Shown here one piece after another: positions 33,728 through 41,334 of a DNA stretch of 64,000 bases (position 1 is its first letter; every line of letters starts with the position of its first letter). A program made the position numbers and the translations under genes. This DNA comes from Nitrososphaerota archaeon (GTDB taxonomy: Archaea; Thermoproteota; Nitrososphaeria; Nitrososphaerales; Gagatemarchaeaceae): NCBI GenBank assembly GCA_028867035.1, contig JAGWHB010000002.1, positions 382,081 through 446,080 on the forward strand, read 5' to 3'. The notes below the pieces were generated by a model, which saw only the letters and a list, made by a program, of their open reading frames with translations, made no database searches and was not told the origin of the DNA.

Positions 33728-35209
33728 TCACATAGCGGCTGGTTTGGGCCTAGAAACGGCGGTCCAGACTAGCACTATGGCCAGGTTCAGGGCGAGGGTG
33801 GTCGCTCCGATGAAGAACAGACCCAGCGGGCCCGTGTTGTAGAACGAGGTGTTCCAGGTCCCATAGTTGTTTGCCACCTCCACCAAGTACACGCCCAGGA
33901 TTTCGCTCGCCACCAGGCCGACGATCAGGCCGTACTTGTTGAGCCTGCTGGTGAGCAGACCGCCGAACAGGGCGGGAAGGGTCTGGACAATCAGGATCCC
34001 CCCGAACAGCTGCAGCTGGATGGCGTAGGTGGTGTTCACCACAAAAACGAATGCAAGGGCGAGGAACTTGAATGCAATCGAAGACCACTTTGCGATTTGA
34101 GTCTCCGAAGCGGAAGAGAGATTGGGCCTGAATTCCTTTATGATGTTCCTCGTAAGCAGGTTGGCCTGTGAGATCGCCATGATGGCCGCCGGCACCAGGC
34201 CTCCGATGAATATGCCGAGGAAAGCAATCCCGGTCGCCCAGCTGGGGAGGACCGTCTGGATGAGCCCTGGGACCACCAGCGTCCCGCTTCCGCCCAGCGA
34301 CTTCACCAGCGCCATTGCCGCGGGATTACCGTAGATCATTACCCCGAACATGGCGAGAAGCGCCAGCCCGATCCCGTAGATTGGGAGGAGGGCTGTGCTC
34401 TTCCTCACCTTTTCTGCGTCTTGGCCGCTTAGAACCCCGTTTATCGCGTGAGGGTAAAGGTAGAGCGCCAGTGCACTGACGACGAATATGCTCCAGTAGG
34501 CGTTCTGCAGCGTGGAGGCTAGGGTGGAGTAGGCGGGCTTGGCGGTGAAACCGGCCCCCAGACCCCCGACCGACACGGCCACCACGATTATCACTGCGAT
34601 TATGGTCCCGAAGATCAGGATGTCCTTCATGACAGCGGTAAGCGTGGCCCCCCTGAGACCGCTGGTGTAGGTGAAAGCCGCCAGCACGACGAACGCGACG
34701 ATCAGTGAGACCTCAGAGACGGTACTGACGTCCCCGATCCCCGCGAGCATGACATTCAGTACCGCCTGCATCCCAACGATCTGGAGCGCGATGTATGGGA
34801 GCTCAGCGACGATACCCACTATGGCAACCAGCATCGCCAGGGTCCTGCTGTTGAACGTCCCCTTTACGAAATCGGCGCCCGTGATGTACCCCTTCTGATG
34901 CGCCACCGTCCACAGCTTTGGCATGAATAGGAGAGCGATGCCGAACGTCAGCGCGACATAGGGGACCGCAAAGAAGTAGATTGCTCCCTTCGCGAAGACC
35001 CCCGAGGGCACCGCGATGAAGGTATAGGCCGTGTACAGGTCAGCACCCACCAGGAACCAGACGAGATAGGTCCCCAGCCTCTTCCCGGCCAGGGCCCATT
35101 CGCTTAGGTTGCTCAGATCCCCCTTCCTCCAGCGGCCCCCGAAGAACCCAAGGGCGACGAAGATGATGAAAAGGGCGATGAACGCGACGACTCCGTCGGT
35201 AGGAAGCAT
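33728..35209 (-). CDS. Sodium:solute symporter (SSS family)
   Basis: 493-aa transporter with about 13 membrane helices and conserved SSS patterns such as GLRGATLTAVMKDILIF and FIGGLVPAAIMAISQANLLTRN. It imports an organic solute (an amino acid, carboxylate or similar) with Na+. It directly abuts the small DUF3311 gene, a frequent pairing for this subfamily. Confidence 0.9.
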   Translation of the reverse strand: MLPTDGVVAFIALFIIFVALGFFGGRWRKGDLSNLSEWALAGKRLGTYLVWFLVGADLYTAYTFIAVPSGVFAKGAIYFFAVPYVALTFGIALLFMPKLWTVAHQKGYITGADFVKGTFNSRTLAMLVAIVGIVAELPYIALQIVGMQAVLNVMLAGIGDVSTVSEVSLIVAFVVLAAFTYTSGLRGATLTAVMKDILIFGTIIAVIIVVAVSVGGLGAGFTAKPAYSTLASTLQNAYWSIFVVSALALYLYPHAINGVLSGQDAEKVRKSTALLPIYGIGLALLAMFGVMIYGNPAAMALVKSLGGSGTLVVPGLIQTVLPSWATGIAFLGIFIGGLVPAAIMAISQANLLTRNIIKEFRPNLSSASETQIAKWSSIAFKFLALAFVFVVNTTYAIQLQLFGGILIVQTLPALFGGLLTSRLNKYGLIVGLVASEILGVYLVEVANNYGTWNTSFYNTGPLGLFFIGATTLALNLAIVLVWTAVSRPKPAAM

Positions 35210-35413
35210 CTACCCCTTCCTCCCTATGAGCACGGCAGCCGCATAGAACAGGACGGCGCTGATGGCCAGCCAGACGGTCTGATACCACCAGAAGAACGGG
35301 ACTCCCCCCCATTCCGGGTTGACCGTGTTATAGGTCGGGATCGCGAAGTAGACGATGAATGGGATGATAATCAAGACCGCGGCGACCGCAGTTCTCGAAT
35401 TCACGCGCGCCAC
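35210..35413 (-). CDS. DUF3311-like small membrane protein, symporter partner
   Basis: About 67 aa with two membrane helices and the GVPFFWWYQTVWLAISAVL segment characteristic of DUF3311 proteins that accompany SSS symporters. The GTG at 35413 is preferred over the open frame to 35464, because TATAAAA lies about 24 nt upstream of it (35434-35440). Confidence 0.8.
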   Translation of the reverse strand: MARVNSRTAVAAVLIIIPFIVYFAIPTYNTVNPEWGGVPFFWWYQTVWLAISAVLFYAAAVLIGRKG

Positions 35414-35547
35414 CGGATGGCTAAAGATTAGGATATAAAATTCAAGGAAACGGCGTTCAATCACAGAAAATACTACGATTGTCGAATTTGGCGGATGGAA
35501 CGCGGGGAGTCGAGGTGAGGGGTTGCGGGGGGAAGTTCGCTCGGCGC

Positions 35548-37038
35548 TCAGATTGGCGGAAGCTTGTCCTCGTTTCCGTCCATCATCGATCTGTAGTAGC
35601 GGCCGGTGATCCTTCTAGTGAAGTAGTACTCGTACATGGAAGTATGCTTCGCCTCGGCTCCGAGGAGGAATTCGTGGAGTCGCTGTGCCGCATCCCGTCC
35701 CTTGGCCATCGCTCTGACCACGAGGCTTTCTCCGGTCACCACGTCCCCCGCTGCGAACACACCCGGCACTGAGGTCATGGATCGGTCGTCGACGGAGATT
35801 GCGCCTCTGGGCCCAGTCGGGATATGCGCTTCCTTCTGGAGGAAGGTGCTGGGTCCCCGGCCGACTGCCACGATGACCGTATCGCACCTCATGTCGGAAG
35901 TCTCGCCGGTGGGGACGGGGCTCCTCCTCCCGGACTTGTCCAGGTCGCCGAGCTTCATCACGCTCATCGTCGCCTTTGCCAAATGTCCGCCTTCGCCTGC
36001 GTAGGCCTTTGGGGCCATGAGGAACTGCAGTCTGAGCCCTTCCTCCTTCCCCTCCTGGATCAGGATTTCATCGACAGGCATTTCCGCCTCCGTCCTGCGA
36101 TACACCATCGTGACCTCGCCCCCTGTCAGTCTCAGGGCAGTCCTCGCGCAGTCGAGGGCACTGTCCCCTCCTCCGATGACAAGGACGCGCTTGCCCAGGT
36201 CATATTTCGGCCTGTCCAAGTAGGCTTCGACCCCTGCGACGAAGACGTCCTCGAGGAACTTGTAGCCGTCGATCACCCCCTCCAGGTCCGAGCCGGGCGT
36301 ATCTGACTTCGGGACGTCTTTGGCCCCGGTCGCGATCAGAACGGCGTCGTAATCGGAGCGTATTTCGTCGAAGCTGATGTCCTTCCCTACCCTTACGCCC
36401 AGCTTGACGTCGACCCCCATCCCAACTATGCGGGACGCTTCGTATTGGAGCACGTCTTTGGGCAGGTGGTAGTCGGGGATCCCGTACCAAGCGGTGCCAC
36501 CGAGAGTAGATAGTTCTTCGAAGATGGTGACCGAGTGGCCGTACCGTCGGAGCAGCTCTGCTGCAGCCAGACCAGCGGGCCCTCCCCCGATCACGGCGAC
36601 TTTCTTGCCAGTGCTCCCCAGCTTGCCGGGGTCGGGCTGCCGCGACACGTTCCTCTCCCAGTCAGCGACGAACCGCTGGATCATGCCCGAAGCGACCGGC
36701 TGCCCCTGGGACCCGACCACGCAAGCCGCTTCGCACAGGCTGTCGAGCTGCGGGCAACACCTGGCCGTCGTACCAAGGAGGGCGTTCGTCTCTCTTATCC
36801 TGTGATAGGCCGTCGTAAGGTCCCCCCTCGCCACGGCTTCGCACATCCCCCTTATGTCGGTCTGAAGGGGGCAAACATCCATGCAGATGGGGCTGCCGCA
36901 GGTGACGCACCTGCTCGCCTCGGCCATGGCCTCCTCCATGGTGTAGGGAAGCTGGACCTCCTCGAAATTGTTCTTCCTCAGCTCTGGCTCGAGCTTAGGG
37001 AAAGGGAACTTCGAAGTTCTCTCAGTCCTTAGGGACAC
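35548..37038 (-). CDS. gltA: Glutamate synthase small-subunit-like NAD(P)H flavoprotein (GltD/GltA type)
   Basis: 496 aa. The N-terminal part has two 4Fe-4S cysteine sets (CVTCGSPICMDVCP and CCPQLDSLCEAAC). Next come an FAD motif VIGGGPAGLAAAELL (about 147) and an NADPH motif VIGGGDSALDCA (about 292). It closely resembles the homotetrameric archaeal glutamate synthase subunit or related electron-bifurcation-type flavoproteins. No large glutamate synthase gene is in the window, so the partner is unknown. GTG start, TTTTAA box about 30 nt upstream. Confidence 0.85.
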   Translation of the reverse strand: MSLRTERTSKFPFPKLEPELRKNNFEEVQLPYTMEEAMAEASRCVTCGSPICMDVCPLQTDIRGMCEAVARGDLTTAYHRIRETNALLGTTARCCPQLDSLCEAACVVGSQGQPVASGMIQRFVADWERNVSRQPDPGKLGSTGKKVAVIGGGPAGLAAAELLRRYGHSVTIFEELSTLGGTAWYGIPDYHLPKDVLQYEASRIVGMGVDVKLGVRVGKDISFDEIRSDYDAVLIATGAKDVPKSDTPGSDLEGVIDGYKFLEDVFVAGVEAYLDRPKYDLGKRVLVIGGGDSALDCARTALRLTGGEVTMVYRRTEAEMPVDEILIQEGKEEGLRLQFLMAPKAYAGEGGHLAKATMSVMKLGDLDKSGRRSPVPTGETSDMRCDTVIVAVGRGPSTFLQKEAHIPTGPRGAISVDDRSMTSVPGVFAAGDVVTGESLVVRAMAKGRDAAQRLHEFLLGAEAKHTSMYEYYFTRRITGRYYRSMMDGNEDKLPPI

Positions 37039-37103
37039 GTTCTCGGATTTCGCCCTAATTTTCCGGTTTTAAGCGAGTGACACAATTCTCAGTTTTGGAA
37101 TCG

Positions 37104-37128
37104 TGGCGGGCCCGCAGGGATTCGAACC
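37104..37128 (-). pseudogene. Orphan tRNA 3' fragment (T loop, acceptor 3' strand, CCA)
   Basis: The minus strand reads G-TTCGAAT-CCCTG-CGGGCCC-G-CCA: a T loop, T-stem 3' half, 7-nt acceptor strand, discriminator and an encoded CCA. It matches the 3' end of the intact tRNA-Lys 700 bp away at all but a few bases. No D arm or anticodon arm can be found next to it. It could be the far end of a transposed or integrated tRNA element, or the 3' exon of a second tRNA-Lys whose 5' part was lost. Confidence 0.55.
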
Positions 37129-37134
37129 AATGGA

Positions 37135-37800
37135 TTACCTTACAGCTTCGACTGCCTGCATTCTCTCTCTGACATATGGACTGCGGGTGCCTATTTTATT
37201 GACGAAGATGTCGAAGTTCTCGAATCCGTTGATGTCGAGGCACCATTGGGTGTAAACCTTTCCACTCCTCGCATCGAAGGATTCGCAGCGATACATCGTA
37301 CTTGAAATCCCAAAGGACCTGAGGAGCGTTTTCGTCTGCCTGATGGGGCCATCGTCCTTCTGCGAGAATGATATTCGAGGGTATTCCCCGGACTTGTCAT
37401 GTCTAATTTTTACACTTCCGTCGGTGTCGTAAAGACCGGAAAGCGCGTTAGCTGTGGATTGCCGACTCGATATGGCGAACGAAGGAATCCGAAGCCCTCT
37501 TTTGGGACCGATTGGAAATCCAAGTTCGCGATGCTTGAACAATACAAGCTCCTTGGAATACACCCTGAGGTAAACGGAATTATTCTGAAAGGCTATTGTT
37601 GGCGAGATGCAATAGAGATCCTTAATCAATGGGACCAGAACTTCCACATAGTACTGAGTCTCTTTTTTCTTATTCCCGCTAATCACGTACCGATAGTCGG
37701 CCGACAACCCTCCAGACAAAGAGCCATCGCCCATGTGCACACCCGACTCGTAAGCAAAATCGGGATTGTCGAATGCTGGATAATTCAAGGTTGACACCAA
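37135..37800 (-). CDS. LAGLIDADG homing endonuclease next to tRNA-Lys
   Basis: About 221 aa with two LAGLIDADG motifs (SGVHMGDGSL and LSGLYDTDGSV), as in monomeric archaeal intron endonucleases that cut tRNA or rRNA genes. The stop lies 8 nt before the orphan tRNA 3' fragment. The open frame continues upstream to 37872, through the tRNA-Lys 3' end, so the true start is taken as TTG 37800 or GTG 37797. The DNA is more A/T-rich than its neighbours, a sign of transfer. Confidence 0.85.
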   Translation of the reverse strand: MVSTLNYPAFDNPDFAYESGVHMGDGSLSGGLSADYRYVISGNKKKETQYYVEVLVPLIKDLYCISPTIAFQNNSVYLRVYSKELVLFKHRELGFPIGPKRGLRIPSFAISSRQSTANALSGLYDTDGSVKIRHDKSGEYPRISFSQKDDGPIRQTKTLLRSFGISSTMYRCESFDARSGKVYTQWCLDINGFENFDIFVNKIGTRSPYVRERMQAVEAVR

Positions 37801-37826
37801 AAGATTGACTGCAAGTAACTGAAGAG

Positions 37827-37956
37827 CGGGCCCTGTGGGATTCGAATTCGTGGGCGCGTTTGCACCTCCCACGGCATGCTGGTAACTCCCACTAGCTAGC
37901 TAAGAGCCAGCCGCTTTCAGGTCGCTTGCGCACTAACCTGGCTGAGCCAAGGGCCC
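37827..37956 (-). tRNA. tRNA-Lys(CTT) with three introns
   Basis: Folded by eye. Acceptor GGGCCCT (37956-37950) pairs with AGGGCCC (37834-37828); discriminator G is at 37827 and no CCA is encoded. D stem GCTC pairs with GAGC once 17 nt (37916-37932, position 22/23) are removed. The anticodon arm is GCTGG, loop CTCTTAA, CCAGC once a canonical 37/38 intron of 17 nt (37884-37900) is removed. Variable ATGCC. T arm GTGGG, TTCGAAT, CCCAC once 21 nt (37847-37867) are removed. The mature length is 75 nt. A TTTTAA box lies about 30 nt upstream. Confidence 0.9.
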
Positions 37957-38100
37957 GCGAAGCCAGCGCGGAATTAGATGGAATTAAAAGCATTCGTGTT
38001 ATCAGCCCACTCGTATCCAAAACGCGGAATCCAGAATATAACCTCAATTGTGGATGGGGCACCATCGCGGGAGGGGCCTGGTCGAAACTGTTCCTTGCTT

Positions 38101-38108
38101 CTTATACC
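38101..38108 (+). promoter_or_regulatory. TATA box of dphB
   Basis: CTTATACC is centred about 26 nt upstream of the ATG at 38131, the spacing for a leaderless transcript. No Shine-Dalgarno-like sequence precedes the ATG. Confidence 0.55.
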
Positions 38109-38130
38109 ACCAAGAAATAGATGATAGGAA

Positions 38131-39171
38131 ATGGGCCGTCTAAGCTTCGTGGGCCTTGGTCTCGGGGCGTCAGGCATCACTCTCGAAGGAGTTGACGAGC
38201 TAAAGTCAGCGAGCACGGTCTACCTCGAGTACTATACCACACCCCACGAGCCTCGGCTCCTTACAGAGATCGAAAGGGCCACGGGGAAGCGCCCCGTCGT
38301 GGTCGACAGGGACTTCGTAGAGGATGGAAACAGGATCCTTACGGAAGCCGAGGGGAAGAGGGTGGCACTTGCGGTCCTTGGGGACCCTATGATCGCCACC
38401 ACCCACAACGAGCTGCGGGTTAGAGCCATCAAGAAGGGGGTGGAGACCCGAGTAATCCATTCCGCAACCATCGCCTCGGCGGCGGCGAGCGCGTCGGGGC
38501 TGCACTCGTACAAATTCTCGAGGACGGTTACCGTCACGCGGGAGTCGGTCGGCAGGCTGACCCAGGCCTACCACATCCTCCATCAGAACATCCTCGAGGG
38601 TGCACATACCTTGCTGTTGCTCGAATACGACACCCAGAGCGGAGAGGGCGTGTCCCCGGCAGACGCGATGGCTGGCCTGCTTTTGGCGGAAGGGAACTTC
38701 AAGCGGGGAGTCGTCAGCGAGAAGACGTTCGCCATCGTGCTTTCGAGGGTCGGGAGGGAGGACGCAGCGAAAGCGGCAGGGGGCTTCGAGTCCCTTTCGA
38801 AGGGAGAGTTCGGGGAACCACCGCACTGCGTGATCATCCCGGGGAGGCTTCACTTCACTGAGACGGAGGCCGTGTCGGCCATATTCGCCATCGGCGAATC
38901 AGATGTCAGGGGCAACTCGGACGGGGTGCTCAGGACCGCGCAGACCCTTGTCCCGAAGTATGTCTCAAAGACGAGGAAGGCCTTGGACTCGGTGAGAAAC
39001 AGGCTCGGACCCCAGTATGAACCCGTGGTTGAGAACGCGGAATTGTACATGAAAGATGCGGAGACCTTCCTGGCCAACGGTGAAGACGAGATGGCGATGC
39101 TGAGCATAGGGTACGCCGAGGGTCTATTGGACTCGTTGGGTTTTGCAGGTGTCGTCAGGATAGACTGGTAG
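38131..39171 (+). CDS. dphB: Diphthine synthase fused to a DUF357 domain
   Basis: Methylates the EF-2 histidine-derived side chain during diphthamide synthesis, using S-adenosylmethionine. The first ~260 residues are the DphB methyltransferase (SFVGLGLGASGITLEGV, VLGDPMIATTHNEL, LLLLEYDTQSGEG). The final ~75 residues form a DUF357 domain (YEPVVENAELYMKDAETFL). Many archaea encode these as adjacent separate genes. The RibL-like gene follows 3 nt later. Confidence 0.92.
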   Translation: MGRLSFVGLGLGASGITLEGVDELKSASTVYLEYYTTPHEPRLLTEIERATGKRPVVVDRDFVEDGNRILTEAEGKRVALAVLGDPMIATTHNELRVRAIKKGVETRVIHSATIASAAASASGLHSYKFSRTVTVTRESVGRLTQAYHILHQNILEGAHTLLLLEYDTQSGEGVSPADAMAGLLLAEGNFKRGVVSEKTFAIVLSRVGREDAAKAAGGFESLSKGEFGEPPHCVIIPGRLHFTETEAVSAIFAIGESDVRGNSDGVLRTAQTLVPKYVSKTRKALDSVRNRLGPQYEPVVENAELYMKDAETFLANGEDEMAMLSIGYAEGLLDSLGFAGVVRIDW

Positions 39172-39174
39172 CAG

Positions 39175-39774
39175 ATGAAAAGAAAGCACGTACTCGCTGC
39201 GGTCTTCTCGATGGGGATCAAGGGGGAGAAGGCGAACCCGAAGACCCTCGCTGCGAAGCTGGGCCTTGGAGTCGAAGAAGCAAGGTCCGAGGTCGAGGGG
39301 CTGTCCAGACTCGGCCTCCTCAGAGCAAGTGACGGGGACGCTGTCCTGACCCCCAAAGGGCGGAGGTCGATCAGGGTCGTGTTCATCGGCGGTGGATTCG
39401 AGGTGATCCATTACGGCCATGTTTACACCATTGACAAAGCGAGGAGCCTCGGAGACGTGCTCGTGGTATCGGTCGCCAGAGACAGCACGATCAGGAAGCG
39501 TAAGAAGAGGGAGCCCCTGGTCAGCGAGCAGGACAGGGTAAAGCTCCTTTCAGGGTTGAGGAAGGTGGACGCGGCGATTTTGGGGGTGGAGGGAGACATC
39601 TATGTCACGCTGCAGAAAGTGGCACCCGACGTCGTTGCGCTGGGCTACGACCAGTACCACATGGAAGAAGAGGTGAAGAAGAAAGCAGCCGAGAGGGGGC
39701 TCAAGGTCAGGGTGGTGCGGCTCGATTCGCCTTACCCGAACATCAAGACGAGCAAGCTGCTGAACGACTTCTAG
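39175..39774 (+). CDS. ribL: FAD synthetase RibL-like cytidylyltransferase with N-terminal winged helix
   Basis: Archaeal RibL transfers AMP from ATP to FMN, making FAD. The nucleotidyltransferase fold begins at about residue 66 (VVFIGGGFEVIHYGHVY, with the HxGH motif) and continues with the RKRKKREPLVSEQDRV segment. The first ~60 residues look like a winged-helix DNA-binding domain (KTLAAKLGLGVEEARSEVEG). It lies in the dphB-DUF357-ribL cluster, common in archaea. Confidence 0.85.
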   Translation: MKRKHVLAAVFSMGIKGEKANPKTLAAKLGLGVEEARSEVEGLSRLGLLRASDGDAVLTPKGRRSIRVVFIGGGFEVIHYGHVYTIDKARSLGDVLVVSVARDSTIRKRKKREPLVSEQDRVKLLSGLRKVDAAILGVEGDIYVTLQKVAPDVVALGYDQYHMEEEVKKKAAERGLKVRVVRLDSPYPNIKTSKLLNDF

Positions 39775-40400
39775 CTGGCTCTGGCGCGTAGTCTCTTCTC
39801 GAGGCGCGCCATCGAGCTGCTGACAGAGTTCCTCCCCATCTCCTCGGCGAGCAGCCCCCTGGTGTCTTCGACAAGCATGCGGGCGACGTCTATTTTCCTG
39901 CGCGCCCCACTAACAGCGTGATCATAGACAGCGAAAGGAGAGCACATCGAATAGAGGCCTTCCATGACCTCGAAGTACCTCTTCGCCTTCGCGAGTTTCC
40001 GCTGAAGGATTGAGTCGAGGACCAGCCTCTTCAGTTCCCCCACGGTGTCCAGCAGGCCCAGAAGGTACGCCTCCGGCGAAGCGCCCAGGTCGTCCATGGA
40101 TGGGATGGACTTGCCTTTTGCGAGGGCGACCACCGCCGACGCTTCGACCACCTCGGCCTCGGGGGACACCACGTAGCGGGCAGTCGCGCCGTCGGACGAC
40201 TTCTTGAGCGCTCCCAGCAGTGCCCTTGCGTGGGCCAGCCCCTTCTCCGCGTCTTTCATCTTGCCAGTGTGGACGTCGATTATGGCCCTTGATGATGCGG
40301 ATATCACGTCCCTGCTCTCCTTAAGCACTCGGTCCCGCCGCTCGAGTTGTTCTGAGAACCTACCCTCGATGGCTTTCAGCGACCGCTTGATCTCGTCCAA
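39771..40400 (-). CDS. Translin-family protein
   Basis: 209-aa all-helical protein resembling archaeal translin/TRAX homologues, which bind single-stranded nucleic acid and may act as RNases. Signature parts are SRAIIDVHTGKMKDAEKGL near residue 37 and SPEAYLLGLLDTVGELKR near 107. TTG start at 40400. It converges on ribL with a 4-nt overlap. Confidence 0.82.
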   Translation of the reverse strand: MDEIKRSLKAIEGRFSEQLERRDRVLKESRDVISASSRAIIDVHTGKMKDAEKGLAHARALLGALKKSSDGATARYVVSPEAEVVEASAVVALAKGKSIPSMDDLGASPEAYLLGLLDTVGELKRLVLDSILQRKLAKAKRYFEVMEGLYSMCSPFAVYDHAVSGARRKIDVARMLVEDTRGLLAEEMGRNSVSSSMARLEKRLRARAS

Positions 40401-40453
40401 GTTACGATTTCCGCCACTTATCCGGCCATGATAAGGTTAGCTACTCTGTTGGT

Positions 40454-40594
40454 ATGTCGCGAGCCGGAAGGAGATTACTTTCGCGCAAGCCCGTACCAAA
40501 GAAGTTCGAAGGGTACGCCCCGCTTAACTATCACAAGAAGCGGAATAGATTCAAGCCTGAAAGGATTGAGATCCCGATTGGATTGGAGCACTAG
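40454..40594 (+). CDS. Possible 46-residue basic protein, unknown
   Basis: ATG frame of 46 codons with a strongly basic, protein-like sequence (RRLLSRKPVPKKFEGYAPL, then KKRNRFKPERIEI). A TATA-like ATGATAAGG lies 18-25 nt upstream, so a near-leaderless transcript is plausible. I do not recognise a family. Local base composition is less GC-rich than its neighbours. Confidence 0.35.
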   Translation: MSRAGRRLLSRKPVPKKFEGYAPLNYHKKRNRFKPERIEIPIGLEH

Positions 40595-40864
40595 GCCCGT
40601 GCGCTGCGCCGTCTATGGAGTATTGTTTGTTCCCCGAACCCATTGGGGAGAAAGACATTGTTCAGATGATAGTGTCCGAATCCATGGAAACAAACTGCAC
40701 GCAAGATATGTTTCAGAGAACAGAATCCATGTGAGGCGATATGCATTGGCGATAAGACGCCTTACAGGTGCCTTTCATCAGGGTGTTTATCAAACCAGAC
40801 TTGAGCGGCTACATGGTTCGAGATGCCTTTGACGGAGGAGCTGTTCTAGTGAAACAGGTGAAAT
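40595..40864. other. Low-GC stretch with no confident gene
   Basis: About 270 nt with roughly balanced A/T and G/C, unlike the surrounding coding DNA. It contains two short frames that look partly protein-like but lack support: an ATG frame from 40616 of about 39 codons, and a frame ending at 40879 with a VFIKPDLSGYM segment. No tRNA, C/D-box or terminator structure was recognised. Confidence 0.4.
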
Positions 40865-40915
40865 CTCTTCCCGAATAAGAGGTACGTTTCTGGAAGGGCA
40901 AAAGAATACGCAGCC

Positions 40916-41176
40916 ATGAATGCCCTCAAGAAAGAAGGTTGGATGGTCGGCAGGAGCGCTGCCTCGCATGGAGCAGTGGACGTGTTCGCAGCAAAGGAAG
41001 GCAGGGTCCTGTTGATCCAGGTCAAGAGCGGCAAGGCCAGGGCGACGAAGGAGGAACTCGAAGAGCTTGTAAAGTGGGGAAAAAGTTCGAATGGAGACGC
41101 GGAAGTGTGGTACTACAAGGGGCGTGGGAAGGTTGTTAAGAGGAGGGTTTTCGCCGCGAAAAGAGGTGGCAGTTGA
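40916..41176 (+). CDS. Holliday-junction-resolvase-like nuclease, start uncertain
   Basis: The reading frame shows the restriction-endonuclease-like core of the Hjc type: SAASHGAVDVFAAKEGRVLLIQVKSG, i.e. D ... QxK. The homology already begins upstream of the first ATG (frame from 40865 reads NKRYVSGRAKEYAAM, as in family N-termini), but an in-frame TGA at 40859-40861 leaves no ATG, GTG or TTG there. Either a rare start codon is used or the N-terminus has been lost or frameshifted. 86 aa from the ATG. Confidence 0.7.
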   Translation: MNALKKEGWMVGRSAASHGAVDVFAAKEGRVLLIQVKSGKARATKEELEELVKWGKSSNGDAEVWYYKGRGKVVKRRVFAAKRGGS

Positions 41177-41334
41177 AGCCGAAGTGCTACTTCTGCGACA
41201 CTGAGCTCGAAGTCGTCCTGCACACATTCAAGGTCGGACCGAGGGAAGAGCCTGTCTGCGAAGAATGCCACCTGAAGACAGTCAACAGGGTGAACGCGAA
41301 GGCGGAAGAAGACAAAGACGGAGGGTCAGGCTGA
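41173..41334 (+). CDS. 53-residue zinc-ribbon protein
   Basis: TTG start overlapping the stop of the nuclease gene. Two cysteine pairs, CYFC (residues 4-7) and CEEC (about 29-32), form a probable zinc site; a charged C-terminal tail follows. The overlap implies co-translation with the nuclease. The family is not recognised and the role may be nucleic-acid related (inference). Confidence 0.6.
   Translation: MKPKCYFCDTELEVVLHTFKVGPREEPVCEECHLKTVNRVNAKAEEDKDGGSG

Noticed and set aside
37104..37165. A second complete tRNA gene ending at 37104
   Set aside because: T loop, acceptor strand and CCA are present, and CAGG plus G could complete the T stem if an intron is assumed, but no D arm or anticodon arm could be found upstream, which is coding for the endonuclease.
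37801..37872. N-terminal extension of the homing endonuclease through the tRNA-Lys 3' end
   Set aside because: The frame is open, but these codons coincide with the T arm and acceptor strand of a well-folded tRNA, so they are unlikely to be selected as protein.
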